Shown: positions 39,920 to 47,840, counted from the first letter of the stretch. The stretch: 64,000 nucleotides of DNA from Thermoproteus sp. (GCA_038893495.1 JAWARJ010000001.1:1931395-1995394), one strand, 5' to 3'. Program-made: numbers and translations. Notes: generated by a model from the sequence alone, not told the origin.

Positions 39920-40480
39920 TTATAGACGGTCTACACGATATAAAAGAACTATAGAAATTACTGCAAACATTATTTTTATCGATAGAGGGGCTGGCAATAC
40001 TATAATCAATATAATATTGGCTGTTATGCCCGCAATAGACGATATGCGGATTTTTGACTTGACTGAGGATATTAAGCTCCTATACATATCCAAGGAGGCC
40101 TTTAGTCTCCTCTCCTCGGCCTCCTCTAGTTCCGTCAAGACTCTTATGTTCTCCTTCTCTAAGGTCTTAATGTGATCCAGGCCCCCCGGCGAGAACTGGT
40201 CCTCTACGGTGTTAGAGTATTCCCTAAACTCCTTGAGGTCCAATGCCCTCCTCAACAACGCGTTTAGCTTGGCCTCGAGCCTCCTCCGGCTTACCTCTAA
40301 CAACACGAAATAGGCTAAGTAAGAAAATAGTGAGAGGTACAGCAAGGCGCTAGATGTAAATAAGGAGAGCCCTGCAGTCAATATGCCCAGAAGCATGAAG
40401 GCGCCGTTGGTAATAATATATCTATTATATTCTCTGTCTATTATCTTTCTTATTTTTATGTTAATAATTTCATCCAACAT
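39920..40480 (-). CDS. Small membrane protein linked to a VirB11/TadA-type ATPase
   Basis: A 186-residue protein with four predicted membrane helices in two pairs: about residues 27-47 and 48-68, and about 142-160 and 165-182. Between the pairs lies a roughly 75-residue charged helical cytoplasmic segment (RRRLEAKLNALLRRALDLKEF...LEEAEERRLKASL). This hairpin-domain-hairpin plan loosely resembles a stripped-down GspF/TadC-type platform, but I see no family motif. Its start overlaps the ATPase gene by 11 nt, strong evidence that the two products work together. Confidence 0.72.
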   Translation of the reverse strand: MLDEIINIKIRKIIDREYNRYIITNGAFMLLGILTAGLSLFTSSALLYLSLFSYLAYFVLLEVSRRRLEAKLNALLRRALDLKEFREYSNTVEDQFSPGGLDHIKTLEKENIRVLTELEEAEERRLKASLDMYRSLISSVKSKIRISSIAGITANIILIIVLPAPLSIKIMFAVISIVLLYRVDRL

Positions 40481-41501
40481 AAATCTCTTCTATTTTTCTT
40501 ATAATTTTATTTGAATATATTTTACTTAGTTGTATTATAACGAGATTTTTAACGGATATGCCGGCCTCCTCCAGTCTCCTCTTAGCGCCCTCCAGGCTTG
40601 TGGCGTGCATGGTGCCTAGAGTCTGTAGCCCTATTTCCTGCGCTGTTTTGTAGGCTTGGAAGTGTTCGGGATACTGTAATTCCCCTATGATAAACAAATC
40701 TATATTTCTATTCATTGAGGTAAATATCTCCTTTATTTTATTTGTAGAAGAAATTTTTATTTGATTGAAGTGAGGCAAATCTAAAAACTCATCGGCTTCA
40801 TCTATATAAACTCTTTGCAACCAATAAGGCATCTCTAAATCCACTGCCTGTAGTAAAGTCGTCTTGCCGCTGCCGGGAGGCCCCGATACTATTAAGTTCT
40901 TGCCTCCCCTCACGACCTCCCTAAGCACGACCTCGGCCTCGCGCTCGCCCATGAAGCCGTCCCGTACTAGGTCCTTTAGGGTAGAAGCTCTGCGGTGCAC
41001 CCTAATATACACATGAGGAGACGATACGACTGGCGGGAGATCCACCGAAATTCTAAGCCTCAGAGGGCCTAGCTTCAAGCCGTAGCGAAACGACGGATTC
41101 GCCCTAAGTAGCTTCAAGCCCTTAGCCCTTGCAAAGACCAGAAATTTCTCGACCAACGCACTCGATGTATATACATTTGTTATTTTTTTACCATATTTAT
41201 TTGTTATATAAACATATTTATTTGGTATCAAAATGATATCCTCTATATCATCATCTATAAGAAAATTGAAGAGATCCTCCAATCCCAAAGATTTGAGGAG
41301 GTAATAGACGGCGTGCCTTTTGGATCTAAGCGCCTTGTAGTAAAGCCTATACCTCAAATCTATAGTGGAGTCCAAATCCCTAGAATACACCCTACCTATA
41401 ACCTTCAGAACGAAGTCCCCCCTGGCGAATAGCGGATCTTTATCGCTAATATGGTCTAGCTCTAGAAGTCTGACTAAACTCCTTAACGCAGATCCTTGCA
41501 T
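40470..41501 (-). CDS. Type II/IV secretion-type ATPase (VirB11/TadA/PilT superfamily)
   Basis: A 343-residue secretion ATPase. An N-terminal domain (1-175, including the LKLGPLRLRISVDLPP strand pattern and the RVHRR arginines) precedes Walker A, VSGPPGSGKTTLLQ at about 204-217. The Asp box is VYIDEADEF and the Walker B-like and His-box region is LFIIGELQYPEHFQAYKTAQEIGLQTLGTMHATSLEGAKRRL, typical of VirB11/TadA hexamers. The protein is short and lacks the extra N-terminal domains of pilus or archaellum ATPases. It overlaps a TFB-like gene upstream (19 nt) and a membrane protein downstream (11 nt). The cargo (pilin, DNA, protein) is unknown; no pilin-like gene adjoins it. Confidence 0.88.
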   Translation of the reverse strand: MQGSALRSLVRLLELDHISDKDPLFARGDFVLKVIGRVYSRDLDSTIDLRYRLYYKALRSKRHAVYYLLKSLGLEDLFNFLIDDDIEDIILIPNKYVYITNKYGKKITNVYTSSALVEKFLVFARAKGLKLLRANPSFRYGLKLGPLRLRISVDLPPVVSSPHVYIRVHRRASTLKDLVRDGFMGEREAEVVLREVVRGGKNLIVSGPPGSGKTTLLQAVDLEMPYWLQRVYIDEADEFLDLPHFNQIKISSTNKIKEIFTSMNRNIDLFIIGELQYPEHFQAYKTAQEIGLQTLGTMHATSLEGAKRRLEEAGISVKNLVIIQLSKIYSNKIIRKIEEIYVG

Positions 41502-41971
41502 ATCCTCCTCAAAAACGTGGCGGCGTCCCTTACGCTCAATTTACTTACGCCCAGTCTCTTAGCTATGGCGTCCTTATCATATATCAGCCTACGCCTATTA
41601 GACACCAAGTAGAATATAGCCGCGGCGAGCACCCTCGGGTTTTTCCCTTGTATTTTCCGCCTATCTATAGACTCTACGACCTTAAAGGCCTCTAAAAGGA
41701 CTTCTTTAGGCGCCTCTAAATCTTTAGATAGAGTCTCTATATATCTCTTTATTTTTTCCTTTTGATTTACTCCAACGGGGGTCGATGTGACCTCTTTATT
41801 TAATTCATATAGTAGTATTTTTATTGACAACTTCTTGACGGCGCTGTCGTATAGAGGAAGTTTGGCGCGGGGCACATATAGGACAGGGCCCAAGACGCTA
41901 CCACAATCGGCACATACATATTCGCCACTAGATACAACAACCCTCCTAGAGCCGCAATAAGGACAATTCAT
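41483..41971 (-). CDS. Single-cyclin TFB-like protein
   Basis: A 162-residue protein with an N-terminal TFB-type zinc ribbon (CPYCG, CADCG) and one cyclin-like fold (residues about 60-160: LKILLYELNK-like helix, KRYIETLSKDLEAPKEVLLEAFKVVE, RVLAAAIFYLVSNRR, IAKRLGVSKLSVRDAATFLRRI, whose last part is the helix-turn-helix that reads the BRE in TFB). Normal TFB has about 300 residues, two cyclin repeats and a B-reader loop; the second repeat and B-reader are missing here. It overlaps the secretion ATPase gene by 19 nt. It may be a dedicated regulator of this operon, or an adaptor that competes with TFB. Confidence 0.8.
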   Translation of the reverse strand: MNCPYCGSRRVVVSSGEYVCADCGSVLGPVLYVPRAKLPLYDSAVKKLSIKILLYELNKEVTSTPVGVNQKEKIKRYIETLSKDLEAPKEVLLEAFKVVESIDRRKIQGKNPRVLAAAIFYLVSNRRRLIYDKDAIAKRLGVSKLSVRDAATFLRRICKDLR

Positions 41972-41992
41972 GCGGTCTAGATGTATTCAGGG

Positions 41993-42004
41993 AATAAGCT
42001 TATT
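41993..42004. promoter_or_regulatory. Palindrome at the TATA position of the TFB-like operon
   Basis: AATAAGCTTATT is a perfect 12-bp palindrome centred at 41998, about 27 nt before the ATG at 41971, exactly where the TATA box should be. It is therefore either the TATA element itself or an operator over it. A symmetric promoter element in front of a TFB-like gene suggests possible autoregulation; that is inference. Confidence 0.4.
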
Positions 42005-42036
42005 ACATATTGGAGAGGAGTAGAGTGGGGGAGTAG

Positions 42037-42369
42037 TTAAGAAGTAAGCTTTAACCCAATATATATTTTGTCACCTACATTAAATGGCAAATCTATTTTA
42101 ATTTTAAATATGAGACCACCAATAGATATATATGATATATTATTATTTTTGTAGTATAATATACCCCACATATAAATATCATATTTATTTTTATAATCAT
42201 CATCTTTATTTTTATCTATATTAACTAAAATACTACTATTTTTATTTATACTTATATTTAACATATCTAGTGGGAGTTCTAACTCAGCCTCGGCATCGCC
42301 CTCCATAAGGAGCCTCTTTAGCGGCCTCTCTAGATCGACTACGTCCCTAACTACTTCTTTTAACAGCAT
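42037..42369 (-). CDS. rpoG: Probable RNA polymerase subunit Rpo8/RpoG (RPB8-like)
   Basis: A 110-residue protein whose C-terminal half reads like eukaryotic RPB8: an acidic segment, then YDIYMWGILYY, then YISIGGLIFKIKIDL and a final strand IYIGLKL, matching the RPB8 pattern DYVMYGxxY...YxSFGGLLMRL...YLL. Crenarchaea are known to encode an RPB8 orthologue, an accessory RNA polymerase subunit with an OB-like barrel. The N-terminal 40 residues are more ordinary and GC-rich, the rest strongly AT-rich. A TATA (CTTTATATTT, about 42391-42401) lies 26 nt before the ATG. The call rests on a short motif and needs a profile search. Confidence 0.62.
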   Translation of the reverse strand: MLLKEVVRDVVDLERPLKRLLMEGDAEAELELPLDMLNISINKNSSILVNIDKNKDDDYKNKYDIYMWGILYYKNNNISYISIGGLIFKIKIDLPFNVGDKIYIGLKLTS

Positions 42370-42533
42370 GATGCGTTCAAATTCGCCGAAAATATAAAGT
42401 TTTTAATGTCTTTTTCTCAATATTTCTTTGTTAAAAATACAATAAATATAAAAGTTATTAAAATGAAGTTATTTATATGAAATAGAATGAACTATAAGAA
42501 TAAAAGCTTTAAAGGCTGTAGATCGAATAACAT

Positions 42534-42962
42534 ATGTCGGTGTTGGCTGAAGCCAACAAGAGATTTGTCGCCGAGATAAATAATCTATTAGGCAAAGAGG
42601 TAATAGTAGGACTCTCCAACGGAGATGAATATAAAGGAACTCTCCATGCGATCGACAGCCAGCTAAATATAATATTGCTAAATGTTACAACAAAATCTGG
42701 GAATAAATATACTAAATCTATTTTGATCTCTAGGTATATCATATATATAAATGCTGTGGAGAAAGAAATAGATCTAAGAGGCTTCGCCAAATACGCCGAG
42801 AAGTACTTCCCCGGAATGGTGAGGTATGTAGAGGAATCCAACGTAGTGCTCATAAGCGATAAGGTGAGGGTGAGCGAAATAGGCATAGAGGGGTCGGGCC
42901 CGCTTGCCGAGAGGGTTAAACAGATATATGAAGAATTTATGAGGAGGCAACGCTCCGAATGA
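42534..42962 (+). CDS. SmAP3-type two-domain Sm-like protein
   Basis: A 142-residue protein. Residues 1-75 are an Sm domain (NLLGKEVIVGLSNGDEYKGTLHAIDSQLNIILLNV; Sm2 as ILISRYIIYINAVE). Residues about 80-142 form an extra alpha/beta domain (AKYAEKYFPGMVRYVEESNVVLISDKVRVSE). This is the layout of SmAP3 of Pyrobaculum aerophilum, whose structure showed a 14-mer with an appended domain. TATA (CTTTAAAGG, about 42507-42515) sits about 23 nt upstream. Its stop overlaps the tgtA start (ATGA), so RNA binding and tRNA modification genes are coupled. Confidence 0.93.
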   Translation: MSVLAEANKRFVAEINNLLGKEVIVGLSNGDEYKGTLHAIDSQLNIILLNVTTKSGNKYTKSILISRYIIYINAVEKEIDLRGFAKYAEKYFPGMVRYVEESNVVLISDKVRVSEIGIEGSGPLAERVKQIYEEFMRRQRSE

Positions 42963-44488
42963 GCTTTGAGGTAGCCGCGAAGGACCTTCTGGGGAGGGTT
43001 GGAAAGCTCTATACGAAATCTGGCGTCCTAGAGACGCCTACAATATTTCCAGTAGTAGACCCCAAAAAACAAGAGTTATCACTAAATATAATAAAGAAAT
43101 ATTTTAATAACATTATAACAAATTCATATTTTATTTATAGTATATATAAGAAGCCGGTAGACGCAAAGAGGATATTGGGCTGGAGCGGCATCTTGATGAC
43201 GGACTCAGGCGCATATCAGATACTCCAATACGGCGTTATAGACATAAGGCCTGAAGACATCTTGAAGTACCAATCAGATATAGGTAGCGACATAGGGGTC
43301 ATGTTGGACCTCCCCATGGACTCCGAGGAGTCGTACTTCTCGGCGTCGATAAAGGTGGAGGAGACTCTCAGAAGGGCCCTCGCGGCCATCGAGATGCGCG
43401 AACAGCTGGGCGGCATGTTGTTGGTGGGCCCAATACAGGGAGGGACACATAGAGACCTCCTCGTTAGATCCGCCAGATTTATGTCTAGACTGCCCTTCGA
43501 TATATACGCTATAGGTAGCCCCACCACCCTACTTGAAGAATATAGATTCGATGAGATTATCGATATGGTGCTGACGGCGAAGCTCCATATGGGCCGCGAG
43601 GCGCCTCTACATCTATTCGGCGCCGGCCACCCGTTAATTCTGCCCTTCGCCGTAGCCGTCGGCGTTGACCTCTTCGACAGTGCCTCGTACATATTATACG
43701 CCAGAGACGACAGAATCATGTTGAGAGACAGGACCGTCAGGCTCGAAGACGTAAAGACCGACTATCTGCCTTGTAGCACTAAGCTCTGCGAGATTCCAGT
43801 CGAAGAGCTCAAAGAAATGCCGAAGATAGACAGAACTCTGCTAATAGCCGAGCACAACTTGGCCGTGCTCAGAGAAGAAATTCTAGAAATAAGGCAGAGG
43901 ATATACGAGGGAACGCTTTGGGAGTACCTAGAAGAAAAGGCGCGTGCCCACAAGTCCCTCTACAATGCGCTCAAGAGGATGAAGAAATACGTCAAGTTGA
44001 TTGAGGAATACGACCCGGCGACACACCCCATGCCAAGCGGCCTCTTGTTTTTCGGCGATACGGCTGATTCCAGGCCCGAGCCCTATAGACATAGGGCGAG
44101 GATAAAATACAACTACGAGGCGCCCGAGAAGCCAATTGCAATATTTTTAAAGGTATACTTCAAGCCATATAATAAATCTTGGGAATATATTTTCATAAAT
44201 AAAATATTAAATAATTATAGAAAATATATACATATTTTATTTGTAGATGATATATTCGGCGTGGTCCCCGAAGAGGTCGCGGAGGTCTATCCGCTATCTC
44301 AACATGAATCTTGGGGCGCAGTAGAGGCGCTATATGACGATATAGCCGGCCTCTTAAAGAAATACAAGTATATAATTGCTTACGGTATCTATATAGGCGG
44401 TAAAAATGTAATAAATCTAGATAGATTAGATAATTTAGATAGGATAGTAAAGGATATCATATATAGTAGCGAGATTCTTCCCTCCTAG
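42959..44488 (+). CDS. tgtA: Archaeosine tRNA-guanine transglycosylase (without PUA domain)
   Basis: Exchanges guanine 15 in the tRNA D-loop for preQ0 on the way to archaeosine. Visible are TPTIFPVVDPKKQEL, GWSGILMTDSGAYQ (nucleophilic Asp region), DLPMDSEESYFSAS, GPIQGGTHRDLLVRSA and the zinc ligands CxxC-H-type (YLPCSTKLCEIP). The 509-residue length ends after the C1/C2 region and lacks the C-terminal PUA domain present in euryarchaeal enzymes of about 580 residues; a stand-alone PUA gene lies at 47388-47840. AT-rich islands at about 43070-43140, 44150-44240 and 44400-44465 interrupt GC-rich coding. Overlaps the convergent PAC2 gene by 32 nt. Confidence 0.94.
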   Translation: MSFEVAAKDLLGRVGKLYTKSGVLETPTIFPVVDPKKQELSLNIIKKYFNNIITNSYFIYSIYKKPVDAKRILGWSGILMTDSGAYQILQYGVIDIRPEDILKYQSDIGSDIGVMLDLPMDSEESYFSASIKVEETLRRALAAIEMREQLGGMLLVGPIQGGTHRDLLVRSARFMSRLPFDIYAIGSPTTLLEEYRFDEIIDMVLTAKLHMGREAPLHLFGAGHPLILPFAVAVGVDLFDSASYILYARDDRIMLRDRTVRLEDVKTDYLPCSTKLCEIPVEELKEMPKIDRTLLIAEHNLAVLREEILEIRQRIYEGTLWEYLEEKARAHKSLYNALKRMKKYVKLIEEYDPATHPMPSGLLFFGDTADSRPEPYRHRARIKYNYEAPEKPIAIFLKVYFKPYNKSWEYIFINKILNNYRKYIHILFVDDIFGVVPEEVAEVYPLSQHESWGAVEALYDDIAGLLKKYKYIIAYGIYIGGKNVINLDRLDNLDRIVKDIIYSSEILPS

Positions 44489-45161
44489 TCTCCTCCAACT
44501 GGCGCCGCATCTCGCTGTACTCCCGCTCGAGCTCTTCGGCCAGCTGTTTCAAGTCCGCCGTATCTACCGATATCCCGAACAGCTTACCGAACTGCTCAAG
44601 GGCCACGCTTGCGGCTTGGGGGTCGGCCGGCCTGTCGGCGTAGGGCAGAATCACCAACGCTGGGAAGTCCCTCATCTCGAAATGAGAGAGCAGAAGTCCC
44701 AGAGGTCCTACTATCTGGAGTCCTTGCTCCAGTCTCTTGAAATCTCCTAGCGGATAGCCTGACTTTAGGTAGGAGGAGGTATAGGCGACTCTGAGGAGGT
44801 CTCCCGGCTCGCGCCTAAACCGCCCGTCAAGACCTCCAAAAAGTACGGCCAGCTTAAATCCGCTCTTGACAACCCAATCGGCTAGAGCCTCGACGAAGTC
44901 GTAAATCGCGTCGTCGGCGAGGCCGTAGTTGTTGACGACGCCAGCTATCCTGCCGCAAGAGAAGATCTCGGTCTGTAGGGCCAACCTATCGCCTTCATAG
45001 GCCACTACCGGCGGCATCTTTTTGTACTTCACATAGCCGACGATCTCGCAATTCCTAGACAGATGTTTAACGGCAATATGGCCGACGAGGCCTACCCCGT
45101 GAAATCCAGTTACGAATATCTCCTTAGCAAACGGCTTTAATAAATTAAATATTACTTTCAT
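44457..45161 (-). CDS. PAC2-family protein (proteasome assembly chaperone-like)
   Basis: A 234-residue protein of the PAC2 family: FVTGFHGVGLVGHIAVKHL at residues 15-33, IAGVVNNYGLADDAIYDFVEALADWV, KLAVLFGGLDGR, LGLLLSHFEMRDFPALVILPYADRPADPQAASVALEQFGKLFGI, then a charged helical tail (ELEREYSEMRRQLEETRREE). Family members include proteasome assembly factors, and a proteasome beta gene lies 7.3 kb away, but the archaeal role is unproved. It overlaps the tfe gene by 17 nt. Confidence 0.9.
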   Translation of the reverse strand: MKVIFNLLKPFAKEIFVTGFHGVGLVGHIAVKHLSRNCEIVGYVKYKKMPPVVAYEGDRLALQTEIFSCGRIAGVVNNYGLADDAIYDFVEALADWVVKSGFKLAVLFGGLDGRFRREPGDLLRVAYTSSYLKSGYPLGDFKRLEQGLQIVGPLGLLLSHFEMRDFPALVILPYADRPADPQAASVALEQFGKLFGISVDTADLKQLAEELEREYSEMRRQLEETRREESRYYI

Positions 45162-45681
45162 ATTTCTCTAATTTTTCTATAATTTCAGTAACTTTGTTTA
45201 TTTCATCTATATTATTAACATAAATAAGTTGTACTTTACATATAGGACAGACGCCGTTATACGCCAGCTCTTCGTCCAACGAGTAGCGCCTATGGCAGTT
45301 AGGACATACGTAATAGGTCCCCTCGGTCAGCGCCCTCACCAAAAGGCTCAACTTGCTGGACACCAGCTCTATCTTCTTCTTTATGGCGTTGGCCACAACG
45401 GCGTCGTCGACATACCAAGAATACTCGGTCCTATAGTCGGGCGTCGTCGTCTTCACGACCCCAATCAAATTCCCTCTAGATAGAAATTGGAGGATCCTCC
45501 GCGCCTCAGCTGTAGATATATTCATCAATATCGCTATCCTATCGTCTGACAGCTGCTCCCTCCTCGAATATAACATCTCCACAATTTTCCGCGCCAACTT
45601 GCCGTACTCAGGGCTGTTGAACTCAAAAGATACGCTTCGCTCTACTATAATCAAATATGCGCTCAACAAGTCGTTGCTCAC
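45145..45681 (-). CDS. tfe: Transcription factor E (TFE alpha)
   Basis: Helps open promoters with TBP/TFB/RNA polymerase. Residues 1-100 are the winged helix (KLARKIVEMLYSRREQLSDDRIAILMNISTAEARRILQFLSRGNLI with the hydrophobic wing LIGVVKT and YSWYVDD); residues about 120-155 are a zinc ribbon (CPNCHRRYSLDEELAYNGVCPICK). Length 178 is normal. The last 20 codons are AT-rich. Its start overlaps the hflX stop by 4 nt; order mbf1-hflX-tfe-PAC2, all on the minus strand with overlaps, looks like one operon. Confidence 0.96.
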   Translation of the reverse strand: MSNDLLSAYLIIVERSVSFEFNSPEYGKLARKIVEMLYSRREQLSDDRIAILMNISTAEARRILQFLSRGNLIGVVKTTTPDYRTEYSWYVDDAVVANAIKKKIELVSSKLSLLVRALTEGTYYVCPNCHRRYSLDEELAYNGVCPICKVQLIYVNNIDEINKVTEIIEKLEKYESNI

Positions 45682-46883
45682 AAGACCCTCTTCAGCTCGG
45701 TATATAAAGTAAAAGCCGAGTCCTCGAACCGCTTGACCTCGCTAATCCTCACAGGGAGGTACGACTTCCCGTCCAACACGAGCCCCCCTATGGGCGGCCT
45801 CGCCTCGTAGATGGCGTATCCCGGGGCCTTCCAGAACAGAAGCAGTTTAAGCGTATTTATGCCAAAGCCCGTGACGGCGGACACAGGCACAAAGACGTCG
45901 AAATACCTCCTGATGATCGACGCCTTACGCGGCAGTTCGGATATAGGTATTTTGTCTACTTTGCTCAACACGGGCAGTATCTTCTCTCTATATACGCCTA
46001 TTGTGGAGAGGACGTCTAGAGAGGTCTGGAGCTCCCTCAAAAGCTCCTCGTCCTCATCAGAGGCGTCGACCAACAACAAGACTAGATCCGCATCGGCGAC
46101 CACCTGCAACGTGGAGTAAAACGACTCTATGAGGACAGGCGGCAAGTCCTCGATGAAGCCTATAGTGTCGGTCAACACGAGCTCTTTGCCCCACAAGTTG
46201 ATGCGCCTTGAATATACGTCTAGAGTAGCGAAGGGCCTCCCGTCCACATATTTATGCTCTGCAGCCAGCCTGTTGAAGAGGGTAGTCTTGCCCACACTGG
46301 TGTAGCCAGTCAGGACAACTTCAGGCACGCCGAAGTCCCTACGCCTCCTCATAAGCCCAGCTCTGTTCTCCCGTATTTTGTCGAGCCTCCTCTTTATATG
46401 GGAGATCCTACTGACCATATGCCTATAGTAGGCGTCCACTGCGTACTCGCCGGCGCCCATATACCCAATTTGCTCCCCCATCTTGGCCCTACGTAAATAC
46501 TCCTTAACCATAGGCAGTTGGTACTTAAGAGAAGCCAGCTCTATTTGCAGTTTAGATTCCAAGCTACCGGCCCTCTTCTCGAAGATCTTCAATATCAACA
46601 AAACCCTATCCATCACCTCCACGCTCAGCCGCCTCCTGAGGTTGTACATCTGTAGAGGAGTGAGGCTGTGGTACGCCACAAACAAATCGAAGTCCATCTT
46701 AGAGACCTCCTCCAATTTGCCCCTACCCAAATAAAAACGGGAGTCCTGCTCGCCGAACTGCACGACGGGGCCCACAGGCTCGTAGCCGGCGACCTCGGCG
46801 AGGGCACTGAACTCGGCCAGCTTCTTATCGAGCCTCCTGTCCTTAGGCCCTACGTACGCCAACAGCGCCCTACTTCTCGTCAT
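45678..46883 (-). CDS. hflX: HflX-family GTPase
   Basis: Ribosome-binding GTPase that splits or rescues ribosomes under stress. The N-terminal HflX domain (LAYVGPKDRRLDKKLAEF..., FYLGRGKLEEV, LTPLQMYNLRRRL) is followed by the helical KLQIELASLKYQLP segment and the G domain: GYTSVGKTTLFN (G1), DTIGFIEDLPP (G3), LSKVDKIP (G4, variant of NKxD) and PVSAVTGFG (G5). A short C-terminal domain follows. Length 401 is normal. Overlaps mbf1 (14 nt) upstream and tfe (4 nt) downstream. Confidence 0.96.
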   Translation of the reverse strand: MTRSRALLAYVGPKDRRLDKKLAEFSALAEVAGYEPVGPVVQFGEQDSRFYLGRGKLEEVSKMDFDLFVAYHSLTPLQMYNLRRRLSVEVMDRVLLILKIFEKRAGSLESKLQIELASLKYQLPMVKEYLRRAKMGEQIGYMGAGEYAVDAYYRHMVSRISHIKRRLDKIRENRAGLMRRRRDFGVPEVVLTGYTSVGKTTLFNRLAAEHKYVDGRPFATLDVYSRRINLWGKELVLTDTIGFIEDLPPVLIESFYSTLQVVADADLVLLLVDASDEDEELLRELQTSLDVLSTIGVYREKILPVLSKVDKIPISELPRKASIIRRYFDVFVPVSAVTGFGINTLKLLLFWKAPGYAIYEARPPIGGLVLDGKSYLPVRISEVKRFEDSAFTLYTELKRVL

Positions 46884-47358
46884 CCCTGACCTCAGCTACA
46901 TCGCCTAAAGTCAACTCCCTCCTGGCAGGAGCACCCGTGCCCTCCTCAGCCTGTTGCGTGGGGACTAGCAACTTGACGCCGAGGGCCCTCTCTAATTTCC
47001 TCGCCAGCTGGACATCGGGGACCAACTGCCCACTCTCGATACGCCTCAATATGCTCTCCTTCACGCCTATATAAGAGGCGAGAGCCTCCCTACTCAAACC
47101 CAAGGACTCCCTCGCCCTCCTTATCACCTCAGCATACTCCTCTACGACCTCATAGCGCTCCACAGCCCTCCTAGGAGGAGGCGGCTGGACGCGCCTCGGC
47201 GGCGGAGGCGAGGCCCGTTTCTGCTGTTGTTGTTCCGTAATGGGAACGGCCCCATAGGTCGCGGCGCAACGCCTACACACGTGAAGCACGGCGTTGTCTA
47301 GCTTTATGACGTACGGCTGGCCCTCAATCGGAGCCCCGCAGATATCGCAATATTGCAT
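46870..47358 (-). CDS. Multiprotein bridging factor 1 (aMBF1)
   Basis: A 162-residue protein with an N-terminal zinc ribbon (YCDICGAPIEG, VCRRCA), a Gln/Pro/Arg-rich linker and an HTH_3 domain (VIRRARESLGLSREALASYIGVKESILRRIESGQLVPDVQLARKLERALGVKLLVP). This is the archaeal MBF1 layout. Archaeal MBF1 associates with the ribosomal small subunit. Divergent from the PUA gene; overlaps hflX by 14 nt. Confidence 0.95.
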   Translation of the reverse strand: MQYCDICGAPIEGQPYVIKLDNAVLHVCRRCAATYGAVPITEQQQQKRASPPPPRRVQPPPPRRAVERYEVVEEYAEVIRRARESLGLSREALASYIGVKESILRRIESGQLVPDVQLARKLERALGVKLLVPTQQAEEGTGAPARRELTLGDVAEVRDDEK

Positions 47359-47387
47359 TAATACCGACGGATTGTACAGTTATAAGT

Positions 47388-47840
47388 ATGACTCCCGAAG
47401 AGCAAGCATACGGCCTGCTGACTTATATATATGGGCACAAAAATATAAAAATAGATAAAAATAAAATTGTAGTTAAATACAATAAATCTAAAAGGATAAA
47501 ATATATATATTATGGAGATAAGCCGATATTCGCGTATAGAAATAACGACGGCTACCTGCTACCTCTAGCAGACGCCGCGAGGTACCTAAAGGCGCCCTAC
47601 GTGGTAGTAGACGGCGAGACCGCTAAGTTCGTGGCCCAAGGCCGGAGCGTGCCGGCCAAATTCATCAAGGGACACTCAAAGGGCGTGAGGCCAAACGAAG
47701 AAGTCCTCATAGTCGCGGAGGACGGAACGCCGACCGCTATAGGCCGACTCATATATAGCATAAGGGAGTTAAGCCTCGGCAGAGGCTACGCCGTAAAGCC
47801 GAGAGTTATCATCTCGAATTTGGATAAGCCAGAGCCCTAA
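47388..47840 (+). CDS. Stand-alone PUA-domain protein
   Basis: A 150-residue protein. Residues about 75-150 are a PUA domain: PYVVVDGETAKFVAQGRSVPAKFIKGHSKGVRPNEEVLIVAEDGTPTAIGRLIYS, the version found at the C-terminus of archaeal TGT. The N-terminal half, AT-rich and Lys/Tyr-rich (IKIDKNKIVVKYNKSKRIKYIYYG), resembles a C2-like adaptor. Because the TgtA of this window ends without a PUA domain, this may be the missing RNA-binding part made as a separate chain. It could also serve another tRNA-modifying enzyme. Confidence 0.85.
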   Translation: MTPEEQAYGLLTYIYGHKNIKIDKNKIVVKYNKSKRIKYIYYGDKPIFAYRNNDGYLLPLADAARYLKAPYVVVDGETAKFVAQGRSVPAKFIKGHSKGVRPNEEVLIVAEDGTPTAIGRLIYSIRELSLGRGYAVKPRVIISNLDKPEP

